DNA of 64,000 nucleotides, taken from contig NC_063262.1 in assembly GCF_019578655.1 (NCBI RefSeq), positions 1,805,582 through 1,869,581 of the forward strand, read 5' to 3'. Below are positions 1 through 12,018 of the stretch, one piece after another. Below the pieces are notes generated by a model, which worked only from the letters and a program-made list of their open reading frames with translations, was not told the DNA's origin and did no database searches. Numbering within the stretch: the stretch's first letter is position 1; the number at the start of each line of letters is the position of its first letter. The translations under genes and the position numbers were made by a program. The stretch is from Ricinus communis. Lineage: Eukaryota > Streptophyta > Magnoliopsida > Malpighiales > Euphorbiaceae.

Positions 1-1368
1 GGGATATGGGATTTGGGTTTGGAGCGGCATCTAAGATTTTCAAGAACTGTAGTGCTTTGCTTGAGAAATTGATGAAGCATAAATACGGTTGGGTGTTTAA
101 ATCTCCTGTGGATGTAAAGGGACTTGGTTTGCATGATTACTTTACCATAATCAAGCATCCTATGGACTTGGGTACTGTGAAGACGAGGCTGAACAAGAAT
201 TGGTACAAGTCACCTGAAGAGTTCGCAGAGGATGTCAGACTAACATTTCATAATGCTATGAGGTATAATCCAAAGGGGCAAGATGTTCACGTGATGGCAG
301 AGATACTATTGAAGCTATTTGAAGACAGGTGGGTGGTTATAAAATCAGAGTTTGATCGGGAGATGAGGTTTGTTGTTGGTTGTGGTATTGGTATTCCTAC
401 ACCAACATCAAGAAAAGCTCCACTACCACCCCCTCCTCTTGATATGAGGAGAATTTTGGATAGATCAGATTCAATGAGGTATCAACCTATTGATCCCAGA
501 TCAAAACCTATTAGTACGACTCCTTCAGGGAGGACCCCTGCTCCAAAAAAGCCTAAGGCAAAGGATCCACACAAGAGGGACATGACTTATGATGAGAAAC
601 AGAAGCTTAGCACAAATCTTCAGAGTTTACCTTCAGAGAAGCTGGACAATATTGTCCAGATAATAAAGAAGAGAAATTCATCTCTTAGCCAACATGATGA
701 TGAAATTGAAGTGGATATTGACAGTGTTGATGCGGAGACCCTTTGGGAACTGGATAGATTTGTTACCAACTACAAGAAGAGTTTAAGCAAGAACAAGAGA
801 AAAGCTGAACTTGCCAGTCAAGCCAGAGCAGAAGCTGAGCGGAATGTCCAGGAGAAGGTAAGAACTTTAATTGTTCCTTGTAATGCTTAAGCCTTATAAA
901 GGAATGGTTTCCCAATGGATTTTCTTTTTCAGTCTTTGCAGACACCGGCAGCGGTAGTGGCACCACCACAAGGAACTAAAACAGGTATAGATAGTTTGAT
1001 CATAATAATTGATGGAATTTGACTTTTTGCTTGTTTGATATTTATTTATCATTTGTTTATTGTCTTGTGTTACTCAAGCAGATGAAAGGAATGTGTCCAC
1101 TTCATCACCTGTTCAAGTGGAGAACCAGGGAGATAATGGAACTAGATCAAGTAGTTCAAGCAGCTCTAGCAGTGATTCTGGTTCTTCAAGTGGTATGGCA
1201 ATATTTTCTTATAAGTTTTGCTATGTTCCCCTCCCCCCCTCCCCCTACATGTGTGGATATAATTTCTCTAGCAATGATTTGATGATGTACTGAAATTTAT
1301 CTTTTACTGTAACTGCAGACTCTGATAGTGACAGCTCCTCAACATCTGAATCTGATGTAGGGCCTTAA
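1..1368 (+). CDS. GTE4-like bromodomain/NET transcription factor, 3' part
   Basis: Nuclear chromatin reader of the plant GTE (global transcription factor group E, BET-like) family, expected to bind acetylated histones. The reading frame is open at the window edge, so the N-terminus lies upstream. Visible exons are 1-857, 933-984, 1082-1192 and 1319-1368, with GT-AG borders and consistent phase. The first exon carries a bromodomain (from SKIFKNCSALLEKL to about KLFEDRW, with YFTIIKHPMDLGTVK and the acetyl-lysine-binding asparagine in MRYNPKG), then a Pro-rich linker, then an NET domain (MTYDEKQKLSTNLQSLP to about FVTNYKKSL). The small last exons encode a serine/aspartate-rich acidic tail ending SESDVGP. 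The order bromodomain-NET-acidic tail is typical of GTE2/GTE4/GTE7; the GTE4 assignment is from general resemblance. Confidence 0.9.
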
Positions 1369-3475
1369 CCAAGGAGTTGAGTAGTTATGGTAGGTCCTCT
1401 TATGGATTTTCTAAAAACTTAGATTGATTCTATATTGCATAATTTGGCAATCTGTTCTACTCTTGATGAATGAATTTAGCTAAAATATGCTCATTATTTA
1501 TCTGCCGTTGAGGTTTTTTGACATACGACTTGCTACTATCAACTATGTGCTGGTGAGATCACAAGGGAGATTGCAATTTGCTAGCAATAGGTTTAAAAGC
1601 ATAAACTTTTTTCACGCATTTTTGGGTTTATGGGAAGGTGGTTCTGAATTTTGTGTCATCTGTAAGTCGGGCATGTAATGCCTATGCTTTCTATGATGAG
1701 GGAGATAAAAAAAATTGACTTTTTAAATAAAAAATTTATCAAATTGGGATTACATGTGACATGTTGCCATGAAAATGGAGAGTATTTTCTGTTTAGTGGA
1801 TGGCTGGCATATCAGCTGTGTTTCCTTTTTCCCTTACCACTAGAACATAGAGAAGGGAGAAAGTGGGTAAGTTAGGAAGTATATGTGGTTAAAATATAGC
1901 AACATGGTTGGGAGTTATAATAACATTGTCAAATGGAAATATTGAAGTGCTGTGGCCCATGTTTATAATTTATAAACTGGTTTCTTCTATTTTTTTTCTT
2001 TCGGGGGGATAAAGATACTGGTAAAACTGCTACCTGCTATTTGGAATTTAAGGTGGAAGATCAGTCATCAGCAAAAGGAATAAATCTGATCTTTGGGTTT
2101 GTCTCTATTTCTACTGGGGCCTTCTTTCAAAATGCCTTGAAGTGGTTTCTTCTTTTCATATTCTATTATGACTTCTTTTTTTCCTGGAAAAACATGTTGT
2201 ATAAGTAAGGATTTCTTTTCTCATGTTACATCACATGCTATTTTTTGTAGAAAATAAATAATTCATACTTAGCCTGGGTATTGTTGGAAAAATTAAAGCA
2301 TTTACTGGTCTGCATACAATCTTAGTAGTGATGTGAACCATTATATTTCGTCACCTTAAATACCAGTTCTATCCTGTTGTTTTTTCTGAGTAGAAAAAGA
2401 AAGCGCTTGTTATTGTATCATGTCTAACCATAATTGGTCTGCATACATCTCAAACTTGTTTCTTCCAAAAGTATGTTTAATCATTTGGATTTTCATACTA
2501 TTGGAGTCCTTGTATATTTGTCTTTGGTTATTCAGCTCATACTTACTGAAAGTTGTGTTTGAGGTTACTAGCTTGGTAGCTAACCTTTATTCTTCTTGCG
2601 ATCCCCAAGTTAATTCTGTAAGATGCCTTTTTTTTTGTCGCTACTGTTGTGTGCGACTGAGTCTTGGCTATAGGTTAAAGCCCTCATGGCAACACTCAAT
2701 TTAAATTTATCTGTGAGCTCATTCTTTAATAGGTGCACTTTAAGACTTTTTCTATTTACCTCCTAGAAAGGCATGCCATACTTATCTTGTGGGATGGGTG
2801 ATTGATAATAAATTCTACAGGATGGTACAGGAGAAGAGAGCATTGCTGACATTGGTTAAGTAGTATACATGTAACATTCCCCAGAATCTGAGTAATGGAT
2901 TGGCCAAATTGATGCTCCAGATATTTTAGTCTCGCTGTTTAGTTTGTTTTTGAAACTTTGAAGTCACGGGATAGTATATGTAGCATAAAAACCATGTATT
3001 CTTATAACAATTTTCCTTGGGATGATGTAAATATTTGAAACTTGTTACTTGAATCAGAGCAAGGAGTGCTGTAGAATATGTTGAACTGCATGCTAAGTTT
3101 GAAGTAGCAAAAAGGGCTGGTGTTAGTACTATATGGTCTAAGAAGAATGGATTGTAGGATTATGTTCAAATGAGATGACCTTTTTTTATTCCTTAATATG
3201 TTCGATGTTAATATAGTTTTGGCATATTTGGATAGATCTTAAAACACCAAAGCAGGTTGTGTTCGGATGACTAATGCATTAGTCAGAGTTTAGTGCAAAC
3301 TGCATGGTACAGGCTTGGTGGCTTCAGGGTCTGCTAGGTTAGAGCTGTAGTAGGATAATCTCTTAAATAGTAGGCTGACACTCTATATGTCCTTAACCCA
3401 CATTTTTCTCTAGCAGAACTGGGGACTACATAGATGTCTGTAAGAAGGTGAAGTGGAAGGTGGAGCTCTCTGGAG

Positions 3476-3477
<2 letters not shown>

Positions 3478-3501
<24 letters not shown>
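3478..3501. repeat. (AT)n microsatellite
   Basis: Uninterrupted run of about 12 AT units in non-coding DNA downstream of the GTE gene. Confidence 0.9.
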
Positions 3502-3506
<5 letters not shown>

Positions 3507-3743
3507 TTTCTTATACAGCTCCGAGATTCTATTCTTAATATACCGATTCAATTTGAAAGTGGGAGAACCAATGCTGCAGCTTTGCTTTATCTAGAACATG
3601 GCATTACATTTTCCAATGGCCTTGTTAAATATATCCACTTGGAATTTGTAGTAGAAGTGCATTTATCTGAATCTTCCTGCAAAAATGCGGAACGCAATAT
3701 GAATTTCATTATTTTTTATTTCAATGAAATTAGTTAAACTGTT

Positions 3744-3816
3744 AATCTCTCAGGGGTGTTGCCTAGCTTTCTCTTTCCTAAATCTCTTAGGGGTGTTGCC
3801 TAGCCTTTCTTTCCTA
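3744..3816. repeat. 37-bp tandem direct repeat, two copies
   Basis: Two adjacent copies (3744-3780 and 3781-3816) share the core AGGGGTGTTGCCTAGC and differ by a few bases and one small indel. They lie in non-coding DNA downstream of the GTE gene. Confidence 0.85.
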
Positions 3817-4780
3817 TCCTTTGCATCATCAGTCAATGAGTATCTTATTTTCGATATATCTTTGTTGATATGTTTTTTTTTTTTGGAGTTGGAAGCAACT
3901 TTCTAATGGCACAATCATTGTTCTGTTTCAGTTCCCAGAAAAACTTAGAGTAGATGGTGATCTGATGGAACACAGGTCATATGATGATTTTCCCCGTGGA
4001 ATCTGCAATTGGTGTACAGTTTGGAGAGGCCAGCTATTATTGTGCGACTGCAGAGGGTTGGGGGCGGGGTCTCTGTATTGGGATTGGCTTCTTGAATCTA
4101 CAAGTGGCTTAATTTGTTTAGTCAGAAATTTGTATAATATTTTGGTAGGGGATGTGGCGATGATTAGATACAAGAGCAGATGGTTTGTTTTCTGTAGCAC
4201 GTGTACATGGCTAACTAATGCTACTCATGTTAGTTTCTCCGATAACTTTGTTGTTGATTATCTCCTTGCAGATTCAGGATTCTTTGGTGTTATACAAAAG
4301 ATAATCTGTAATTCAAGCTCATCAAGTGATACGTAACGTAACATTATCTTCATATTTACTCCTAATATGCTGCTCACTTTATATAATCCCTGCTCAACTA
4401 ACCATACTTGCCGCTTGGGCTGTTGTATGTATGAATTGCATCCTCTTCGTCGCAAGGGCTTCACTTTTTCCTGCTCCATGCGAGGGGCATTCTGTAGTTG
4501 GATGTTAGTCGAGAAGCGTTTGCATCTGCATTTTACTTCGTATCTGGCAATGGAATATAAGATACTATAATGTATTATTATTATTCCATGAAACGCACAA
4601 CATATCCTATTGTTTCCTTCCAAAATTCACTATACCAATTTTTTATACCCATTTTTGAATATTTGTGTTAAATAAAAAAAAGAGAAAGAGAAAACCTCTA
4701 GAAATGAAAAGAATTTGGACCCAAACATGAATAACAGATAAACTACTTGCAAACCATGCAACAACCTGACCAGTCGCAAA

Positions 4781-7700
4781 ATGATGCAATCCCTCAAAAT
4801 AAAGTCGATGCTTTCTCCATCTCTGCCACGTTTTTTTCTCAAAGCTAACTCCTTTTCTTCTTCTTCTTCTTCTTCTTCTTCATTGGAGTTTTCACCATGG
4901 TCAGGTCTCAAGTCTTGGCGAGACAGTCCCCTCAATGAAAACCGGTTTTGGGGACCCAATGGCCCACAACCTCCACCACCGCAATCACCATTATCTGATG
5001 CCAATCAGTATGAAATTGAACTGGGTTCTGCTTCCTCTCTTGCTGAGCTTGGTGCTCTTGTTCTCTCCACCAGTGATCCTCTCAAAAAATCCAAGCTTTC
5101 CCATCTCGCTTTCGCTAAGTGGCGCAACCACAAGCTTCCCATTGGATCTTTTGTCCCACCTTCTACACCCGCTAGACCTCCTAAGCCTGAATTGGTTAGT
5201 TTTCTTTTTGTTGATTCCCTATCCAAAACTATGTTCTTTCATGGGTATCTCAAAATTTTAAAACGAAATTTTTCGTAATTGTTTATGATTTCTTTTGCTT
5301 CTTTATATCTTGTGTTTTCTATTCAAACGTCGAAAGTTAGGGACTCTATTCAATTGTGGGTTGTTTGTCAATTATCTCTTAAATGCCAGTCATTTGTAGT
5401 TCCCCTGAACTGCTCAATAGCATCAAAGAGTATAGTTACCTTTCAAAATCATGCAGTTAGAACTGGACTTGTTATACAATTTCATAGTGACTGTGGCTGC
5501 TATTGTTCGTGAAATTGTCCCCTTTACCTTTTTAAAACAATCAAGTCAAATTTGGAAATTTGCTGGTTCAGCTATCCCTCATTTATCTATTCAACTTTGT
5601 TAATGTTATGAATGAAGTCCCAAGTGAGTTTTGGTGATCTCCACGTAGATAAATTCTCTTTGTTGCTGTTGATGTGGTAGTTAGATATTCATGTGTTCAT
5701 CTTTGCTAAATTTTTGAGATTTAGGTTTCCCCGAAGGAAATTCCTGCCCCCAAAGATTCAGGCTTACCTCTCAATGCTTATATGCTCCATAATCTTGCTC
5801 ATGTGGAGCTAAATGCAATTGATTTGGCATGGGACACGGTTGTACGTTTTTCCCCTTTCAGTGAGACTCTTGGAGAAGGATTCTTTGCTGACTTTGCACA
5901 TGTTGCTGATGATGAGAGTCGCCATTTTGCTTGGTGCTCTCAAAGACTTGCTGACCTTGGTTTCAAGTAAGGAGAATCGTTTTTCAAGTATCAAATTAGT
6001 TGATTGTTGGTTTTTGTTTTAATCCATGCTGATTAGGTATGGAGATATGCCTGCTCATAATTTGTTGTGGAGGGAATGCAAAAAATCATCTGACAGTGTT
6101 GCTGCACGATTGGCAGTGATCCCACTAGTCCAGGTATTGGTTTAAATATATATTTTCTAGATAGCAGCTATTAAAATTTGCTTATGCAGAGAAGTACAGT
6201 GTGACGGTGATTTGCATTGCTTGATTTTCCTTTAGTTAACTTTCATCCTTAAATAGCTAAAAATGCTTGGTGATATCAAGTACAGTAACCATTTTGAATA
6301 CTTGAAAAATATTGTATGCTTATTATTGTTGGTTGGAAAAGTGGAAGGCTTCTAATCCAATTGTAAAAGAAAAAAGGAAGCAGTAACTATCACCTGAGGA
6401 ATGTGAGTTGATTAGTGAACCAAAACCTGATAATTTTACTAGCATGGTGGCCGAGTAAACAGGCTGAAGTAGTTGGTAACTATACTGTGTAATTTCCATA
6501 TGCTATCTGCTAACCAAAGTAAAACTGATTGCTGGTTCTTCGAACTTCTTAATAAGTTGTTCTACTCTGATTCTTCCTTGTCTTGTATGTTCAGATCTCT
6601 CAAATTTGATGATTCTTGTAGGACACTATGATGTTAAAGTAGACCATCTTTAAGTTGTACAGAATAACCACGTGTGTCAATGGAGGAAGCAGCTTCTCTA
6701 ATTTTCTTTGGGTTTGTGCAAAGGGGAAAAGTTAGCAGGGAAGGGGACTGGAAAGAGTGGCGTTGTTGTGTATTCTTTTAATTTCACATGATTTCTTTCT
6801 AGATTTTCCTGTTTATCTATGGTTGTATTTCAATTCCATGAATTAAGACATCATATGGTTGAAGACCATGAGTTTAATTGCAGTTATTTGTTCTTTCTTT
6901 CAGCTGCATGTTTTCTCCGATTACTAGTATCATGGCATGCATTTTTCTATAGTCGTTAAGTGGAATTATGCTATTTAATACTAACGTGATGAGAAGAGAT
7001 AATTGTAATAAGAATAGAAGACCCAAATCAAAGTCTAGCAAGTGCAGTTTTGTTTTATTGCATTCTGGGAACTTCACTTTCAAGGAGCTATGAATTCTCA
7101 AAATATGAAAACGGTATTTGAACAGTTAGAACAGTTAGACTACCTGAATTTCTTACAAAGTGAAATTGCAATGAGCTTGAGACAGTTTATGACATGCCTA
7201 ATAACAGATGCAAAGTAGGATTTTTTTTCCCCTTAAAAGGGGCAGTCATGATACTTAGACTGGATAAGTTTTAGTTTTAAAATTTGGGTTATACTCCGGT
7301 CACTATTTTCTTTTTGTTTTTCTGTTGTATAACCTTGATACTTGTGATAAGGTTAAATCTTCTAGGCCTATGTTTGAAGTAAATTCTCTCACTATGTGTA
7401 CAGGTGTTATTACCAACTTTAGGGATTTATTTTCAGATATTTTTAACACTTCCTCCCCCTGGCCCTCCAATATTAGATATTTGATGTTTGATGAGGAAAA
7501 TTTAAGCAGTCTTTCTATTTTTATCTACATAGGAGGCAAGAGGACTTGATGCCGGGCCAAGGCTAGTGCAAAAATTGATTGGTTTTGGAGATTCTAAGAC
7601 ATCTAAAATTGTGGCTAGAATTTCTGATGAAGAAGTTGCTCATGTAGCTGTTGGTGTCTACTGGTTTATCTCTGTTTGTCAGAAAGTGGGCTGTCCTCCT

Positions 7701-8152
7701 TCTTCCACTTTTAAAGGTATTAACAGCCTTTTTCACTTTTGATTTGTGACCACCTATGTGGCACATAGTAATAGTATTATCCCGTACCGGGCAAGCAAAA
7801 TATTTGATTGCGAAGTTTTAAAATTTTTCGGGGATAAGCATGCAGACATATTAAGGGAGTACAATGTGGAGTTGAAAGGGCCCTTTAATCATTCGGCAAG
7901 AGAAGAAGCTGGGATTCCCCGTGACTGGTAGGATCAGTTGTGCAATAATATGATGCCTAATCTATGATCCTTGATTTGTCCCTTTTAATAGAAATAGAAT
8001 AGGAACTGCCTTTAAGATCTGCATGTAAACGGTGTAATTTATTATGGGATTATTGAACCATCTGCTGTGTAGGTATGATGCATCATCTACAAATAAACAA
8101 GACAAGAATGAGAAACGGGGCACAAACGAGCAGCTCTCTGTGGTCTGTGACT

Positions 8153-8154
<2 letters not shown>
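4781..8154 (+). CDS. DUF455 ferritin-like domain protein, organelle-targeted (predicted)
   Basis: Member of the DUF455 family, whose biochemical role is unsettled; the fold is ferritin-like. Six exons (4781-5194, 5725-5966, 6037-6133, 7533-7716, 7846-7927, 8073-8154) join in phase to 366 residues. The first ~60 residues are rich in Ser and basic residues, including a poly-Ser tract coded by a (TTC)n repeat, and look like a plastid or mitochondrial transit peptide. The core shows AHVELNAIDLAWD, then DDESRHFAW and DEEVAHVAVGVYW, the last two carrying EXXH pairs as in di-iron helical bundles. The end reads GPFNHSAREEAGIPRDWYD, then about 23 divergent residues. ATG 4781 is the first in-frame start; ATG 4808 would remove nine residues. 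Metal binding and location are inferences. Confidence 0.88.
4855..4879 (+). repeat. (TTC)n trinucleotide repeat inside coding sequence
   Basis: Run of TTC/TCT units coding for about nine consecutive serines in the putative transit peptide of the DUF455 protein. Length variation would change only the Ser tract. Confidence 0.9.

Positions 8155-8182
<28 letters not shown>
8155..8182 (+). repeat. (CT)n microsatellite in 3' UTR
   Basis: About 13 CT units beginning right after the DUF455 stop codon. Confidence 0.9.
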
Positions 8183-8189
<7 letters not shown>

Positions 8190-10797
8190 GTGTCCCTCTC
8201 TCTCAGATACACCTACACATGTACACACAAGGGTAAATGCAACTTCTGGGAGATTAACTATTCTTTTTAAGGGGAGAATTAGAATATGAGGGCAATTAAT
8301 GTTGCAGGTTTATGATAGACTTGCTTCGATCATCTCCATGGAGTGTGAAAACGCAAGTTTGAATAAGCCCCCAGTTTGATGCTCATTTAACAGCTGAAAC
8401 TCGAGGGTAAGTGGATGTTCTGATGCAAAATTTCAATGCGGTTGCTATTTAACCAGTATGTGATTGACTATGAGTGATCATATGAACTCTAGTTTTTAAT
8501 CCCTCTTTTTTTTCTTTTGCTCAGTATATATAGAACTTATCCTGATTTGGGGGCTTGAACATGTGACCTTGGAAACTCATATACATAACTCAACTAGCAT
8601 AGCGGTAATGCGGGCATAACAAGAGGGCATGCCATTCTGGATTGGAAGTGTAACTGCAGCTTCATTTTATCCTGAGTTTGAAAGATTCTGGCGACTTAAT
8701 GTGCTCCTGCCCTTTCCTTGACTTTCATGTATCTGCCGAAGTCCACTGAGCTTGGTTTAGTGTAGCTTTGCTTCATTTTTAGCCGTGGCATGTGTTATTT
8801 TCTGATATTAGAGCAATGATCATCTATGTAATTATATCCTTGAGCTGCTCAGCATAAATTTACCCATATAATGTAGACTCTAACCGCTTCCTTAATTCAT
8901 TTATAAGTAGATTTAGTCTTTCATATGAAATTGTTGTGATCCAGTAATCTCTTGGACAAGCTGCTCAACTCTATCCATCCTCATTCATTGCCTTGCTATT
9001 AAACTAATGCTGTGTCTAGCATGGATTACCATTTAAGCTTGAATTGCCAATTACTGTCTTAATAATGCTAATTAAAAAGAACAAAAAGAAACAGAGAAAA
9101 AACAATCAATCGTCAGGATGGAATAAACTATCAGGAATGCTAATTAATACAATGCAAGTTCAGTTCTTGGGTCTGAAACATAAATGTTACTTGTGGGTCT
9201 TTTAATTATTTATCATAAATAATAAAAATCATAAGGTTTCTACTATAGCAGATACTTATCTTATTAATCATAAAGATTGATTTGTCAAAATGAAGATGCT
9301 TTTACGTGTATCCAAATGCTAATTACATGGCTCACTTGCTTGACCTTTCTTTCCTTGTTTTGTTAAAATCTGAAAACTACAGCTACCCAGAATCCTTATA
9401 TTCTTTTTATATTTTTGTGATGCCCACTATAACAAAAATTAAGAATTACCATTCTTTCTTATTGTGCTTTTGCATGATATCTTTTAGCATCTTTCTTGTC
9501 TATCCTTTGTTTTGAGAATTTTTTACCAAAGATTTTTCAGAATTTATTATTTGATTGAAATAAAATGATATAAAATTTTATAGATTTTTAAAATATATCT
9601 CATTTATTTAAAAATATAAAAACTATTTTAGAGTTGTCATAAAAAATAAAAGAAATTCATATAGGATGGTAGGTTGTGTAAAATATTTCAATTTAATAAG
9701 AGGATTATTGAACTTTTTTAATTCATTCCATGAATTAATCCATTAATTTGATATACATACCAAATCAATAAAATTAACAATTTTTACAGAAATTTAAAAT
9801 CTCTGCAATCTAATACGTTCATCAAAACCTTTAAATCTTAAAAGATATATTTCAAATAGGTTCTTAATAGTTTTATTTTTTTAAAACAAAATTGCTGAAC
9901 ACAATAATTCCCATCTTTTGAGAAGATAAAAAGATACTCTTTGTTTTGGAAAGAAGAAAAGAGAGTTTATTCTTCTTTTTTATCCATCCAATATTCTCAC
10001 ATATAATATAAATATGTTACATTAATATTCTTCACAGATTAACCGTCTCTTTTTTCAAATGAAAAAATTTTAAAATATTAATTTTTATTTTTTACAATAA
10101 TATTAAAATAATTTCAGCTATAATTAAATCTTATTCAATATTTTTTTTAAATAATAAAGAGTTAATATAGAATGGAGAGTGTATGATAACAATAATATAA
10201 TTTTGTCAATTTAAAAAAAATTAAAATAAATGGTCTTAAACTTAAAACGTCTAATAAAAATATTTTTAAAAAAAATAATGAAACTAATGATATGAATTAT
10301 ATAAAAGAAGATTATGTATAAAGTTAAAGTAAATTATACTTTTGAAAGGGAGTGTATATAATACAAATAATAGAGAGCAATAAATACTGGTCAAAGGCAA
10401 AAAGTAAACGTGGGTGAATCATAAATGATGTTGCTTTTCTTGGAAGATCATGCCTTTACAGAGCAAAGATGACTTTGTTTTTCCTTTATTCTAAATTCTG
10501 ATGTGTGTGGTGTTGTTTGATTAAAGAAAACAAAAAGCATCAAACGTGGCTCTCTTCCTCGCTGTCCTCATAAATACAGTACGCGTCTGCTGATCCTCTC
10601 CTCTCTAATAACAGATCAAGAAAAGTAAACACTAATATTATTATTTATTTATTATCACTGCTTGTTTAGATAAAGAAAAGGTGGTCTTGAAAAGCAGAGT
10701 GTGGTAGTAGTAACAGTAGAAGAAAGAGAGATTCTTTAGCTATAATAAAGAAACTAAACTACTTTCTGAGAAAGAAAGAAAGCAAGAAACAAGCAAC
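8155..10797. other. Intergenic: DUF455 3' UTR and taximin upstream region
   Basis: A (CT)n microsatellite (about 8155-8182, with a second short block near 8195-8203) starts at the DUF455 stop codon and lies in its 3' UTR. From about 9.5 to 10.4 kb the sequence is extremely AT-rich with no coding signal. The last 200 bases before 10798 are purine-rich and are probably the taximin 5' leader. No RNA gene or mobile element recognised. Confidence 0.6.
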
Positions 10798-11267
10798 ATG
10801 TGTGACGGTGATTGCAGGCCTTTAGGCTTTCTTTTAGGCCTTCCATTTGCCCTTCTTTCTCTCCTCGTCTCCATTGTTGGCGTCGTGGTTTGGATCGTCG
10901 GGTAATTTAAGTTCATATCCTTTTCCATTTTATTTGCTTTTCTGGCTTTGGATATCTGAGATTGCTTTGATTTTTATTTCTTTTGCTTTCATATGGATTT
11001 CTATGGCATTTCTAGTTTCTGGGTACTTGATCTTGTTAATTCTTGATACAGTTTGTGATTTGGGTTGGCTTTTGTTTGGAATAAAGTGGTGATCTTTTTG
11101 TCAGTTTGGTCTCTAATGCTCTCAAATCTTGGGAATTGTGCAGGTTGTTGTTGACATGCATATGTCCTTGTTGTTTGTGCGTGACAATAATAGTGGAGCT
11201 TGCTCTGGAGTTGATCAAGGCACCTATTCATGTCATGGAGTGGTTCACCTCTCAAATTCCCTGTTAG
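10798..11267 (+). CDS. TAXIMIN cysteine-rich signalling peptide (TAX1/TAX2 family)
   Basis: Taximins are small conserved plant peptides first described in Taxus in connection with secondary metabolism; in Arabidopsis TAX1 is linked to organ separation. Two exons, 10798-10901 and 11144-11267, join across a GT-AG intron (phase 2) to 75 residues. The protein starts [17 protein letters not shown], has a hydrophobic segment (about residues 9-38), the cysteine cluster TCICPCCLC (39-47), and ends [15 protein letters not shown]. There are eight cysteines in all (positions 2, 6, 40, 42, 44, 45, 47, 75). Length and both ends match the family as I know it. The hydrophobic segment could be a secretion signal or a membrane segment; the sequence cannot decide. 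Each exon is short, so simple long-ORF searches miss this gene. Confidence 0.93.
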
Positions 11268-12018
11268 ATGTAATAATTTGTAAACAAAGACACTGATTTT
11301 GATCCCATGTGTTATATGTAGGTTGGCTTTCATGATCTGTGATTGCTTCCTCTTTTGTTTATTTTCTTGCTCACTATTGTAGGGAGAATGAGAAATTTGT
11401 GGCATGATTGATTAGATAAATATATATGTAAATATAGCTTTGCCTGAATGTCATGTGAATCTTGGTAGTTTTAGGAATTTGATTACCTGCTTGATTAGCT
11501 TATAGACAAGAAGCTAGTTGGTGAGAGCAGGGTCTGAGAACTTCTCCTTTTTTTTTTTTTTTTTTTTTATTTGCATAAGAATTGCCATCTTCTGACATTA
11601 ATTCAAGTCATATCAGGAATTAATTATTGCTTTTGGTTATTTTCCTGGGATTTCTTGATGGTATTCTCGAAAATGAAAAAAAAAAAAAAATTTTGTTACA
11701 AAAGATGCCAACTTTTATTACTTTGGATATGCAGTAGAGCATTATTAGAATGTCTCAATAGCATTATTGAACCACAAAGAACAAAAGGGAAAATTATTTA
11801 TGTATGTGAGCCATAGATTCAAACATAAAATAATTGGGACTATATTTGATTCATACATAAACTTCAATTAGAATAACCGGATAACAACTTACTGGATTCA
11901 TTGTAGGTTCAAGGGATTGATTGAATCACAATCTCAGTCCTGAATTATTAGTTAAGTTTTTAAATTTATTTTTATTCCATACAGTAGTTGCTGCTTCTGT
12001 TTTAGCAGAGTAGCCATC
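11268..12018. other. Intergenic between taximin and lipase copy 1 (convergent 3' ends)
   Basis: Taximin 3' UTR, a poly-T run near 11550-11568, a poly-A run near 11678-11690, then the 3' flank of the minus-strand lipase. No coding sequence seen. Confidence 0.6.

Larger units (their letters stand above)
1369..4780. other. GTE 3' untranslated region and intergenic DNA
   Basis: No convincing coding exon. The stop codon is followed within 25 bases by a possible donor (GTAGGT near 1390). Possible acceptors occur near 2820 (CTACAG) and 3931 (TTTCAG), so the 3' UTR may be spliced; this is inference only. The stretch also holds an (AT)n run near 3478-3501 and a 37-bp direct repeat at 3744-3816. The 3' end of the GTE transcript may lie near 4.3-4.6 kb. 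Confidence 0.4.

Noticed and set aside
4630..5004. 124-codon minus-strand frame
   Set aside because: Complement of the Ser-rich first exon of the DUF455 gene; its Glu run is the reverse reading of the TTC repeat.
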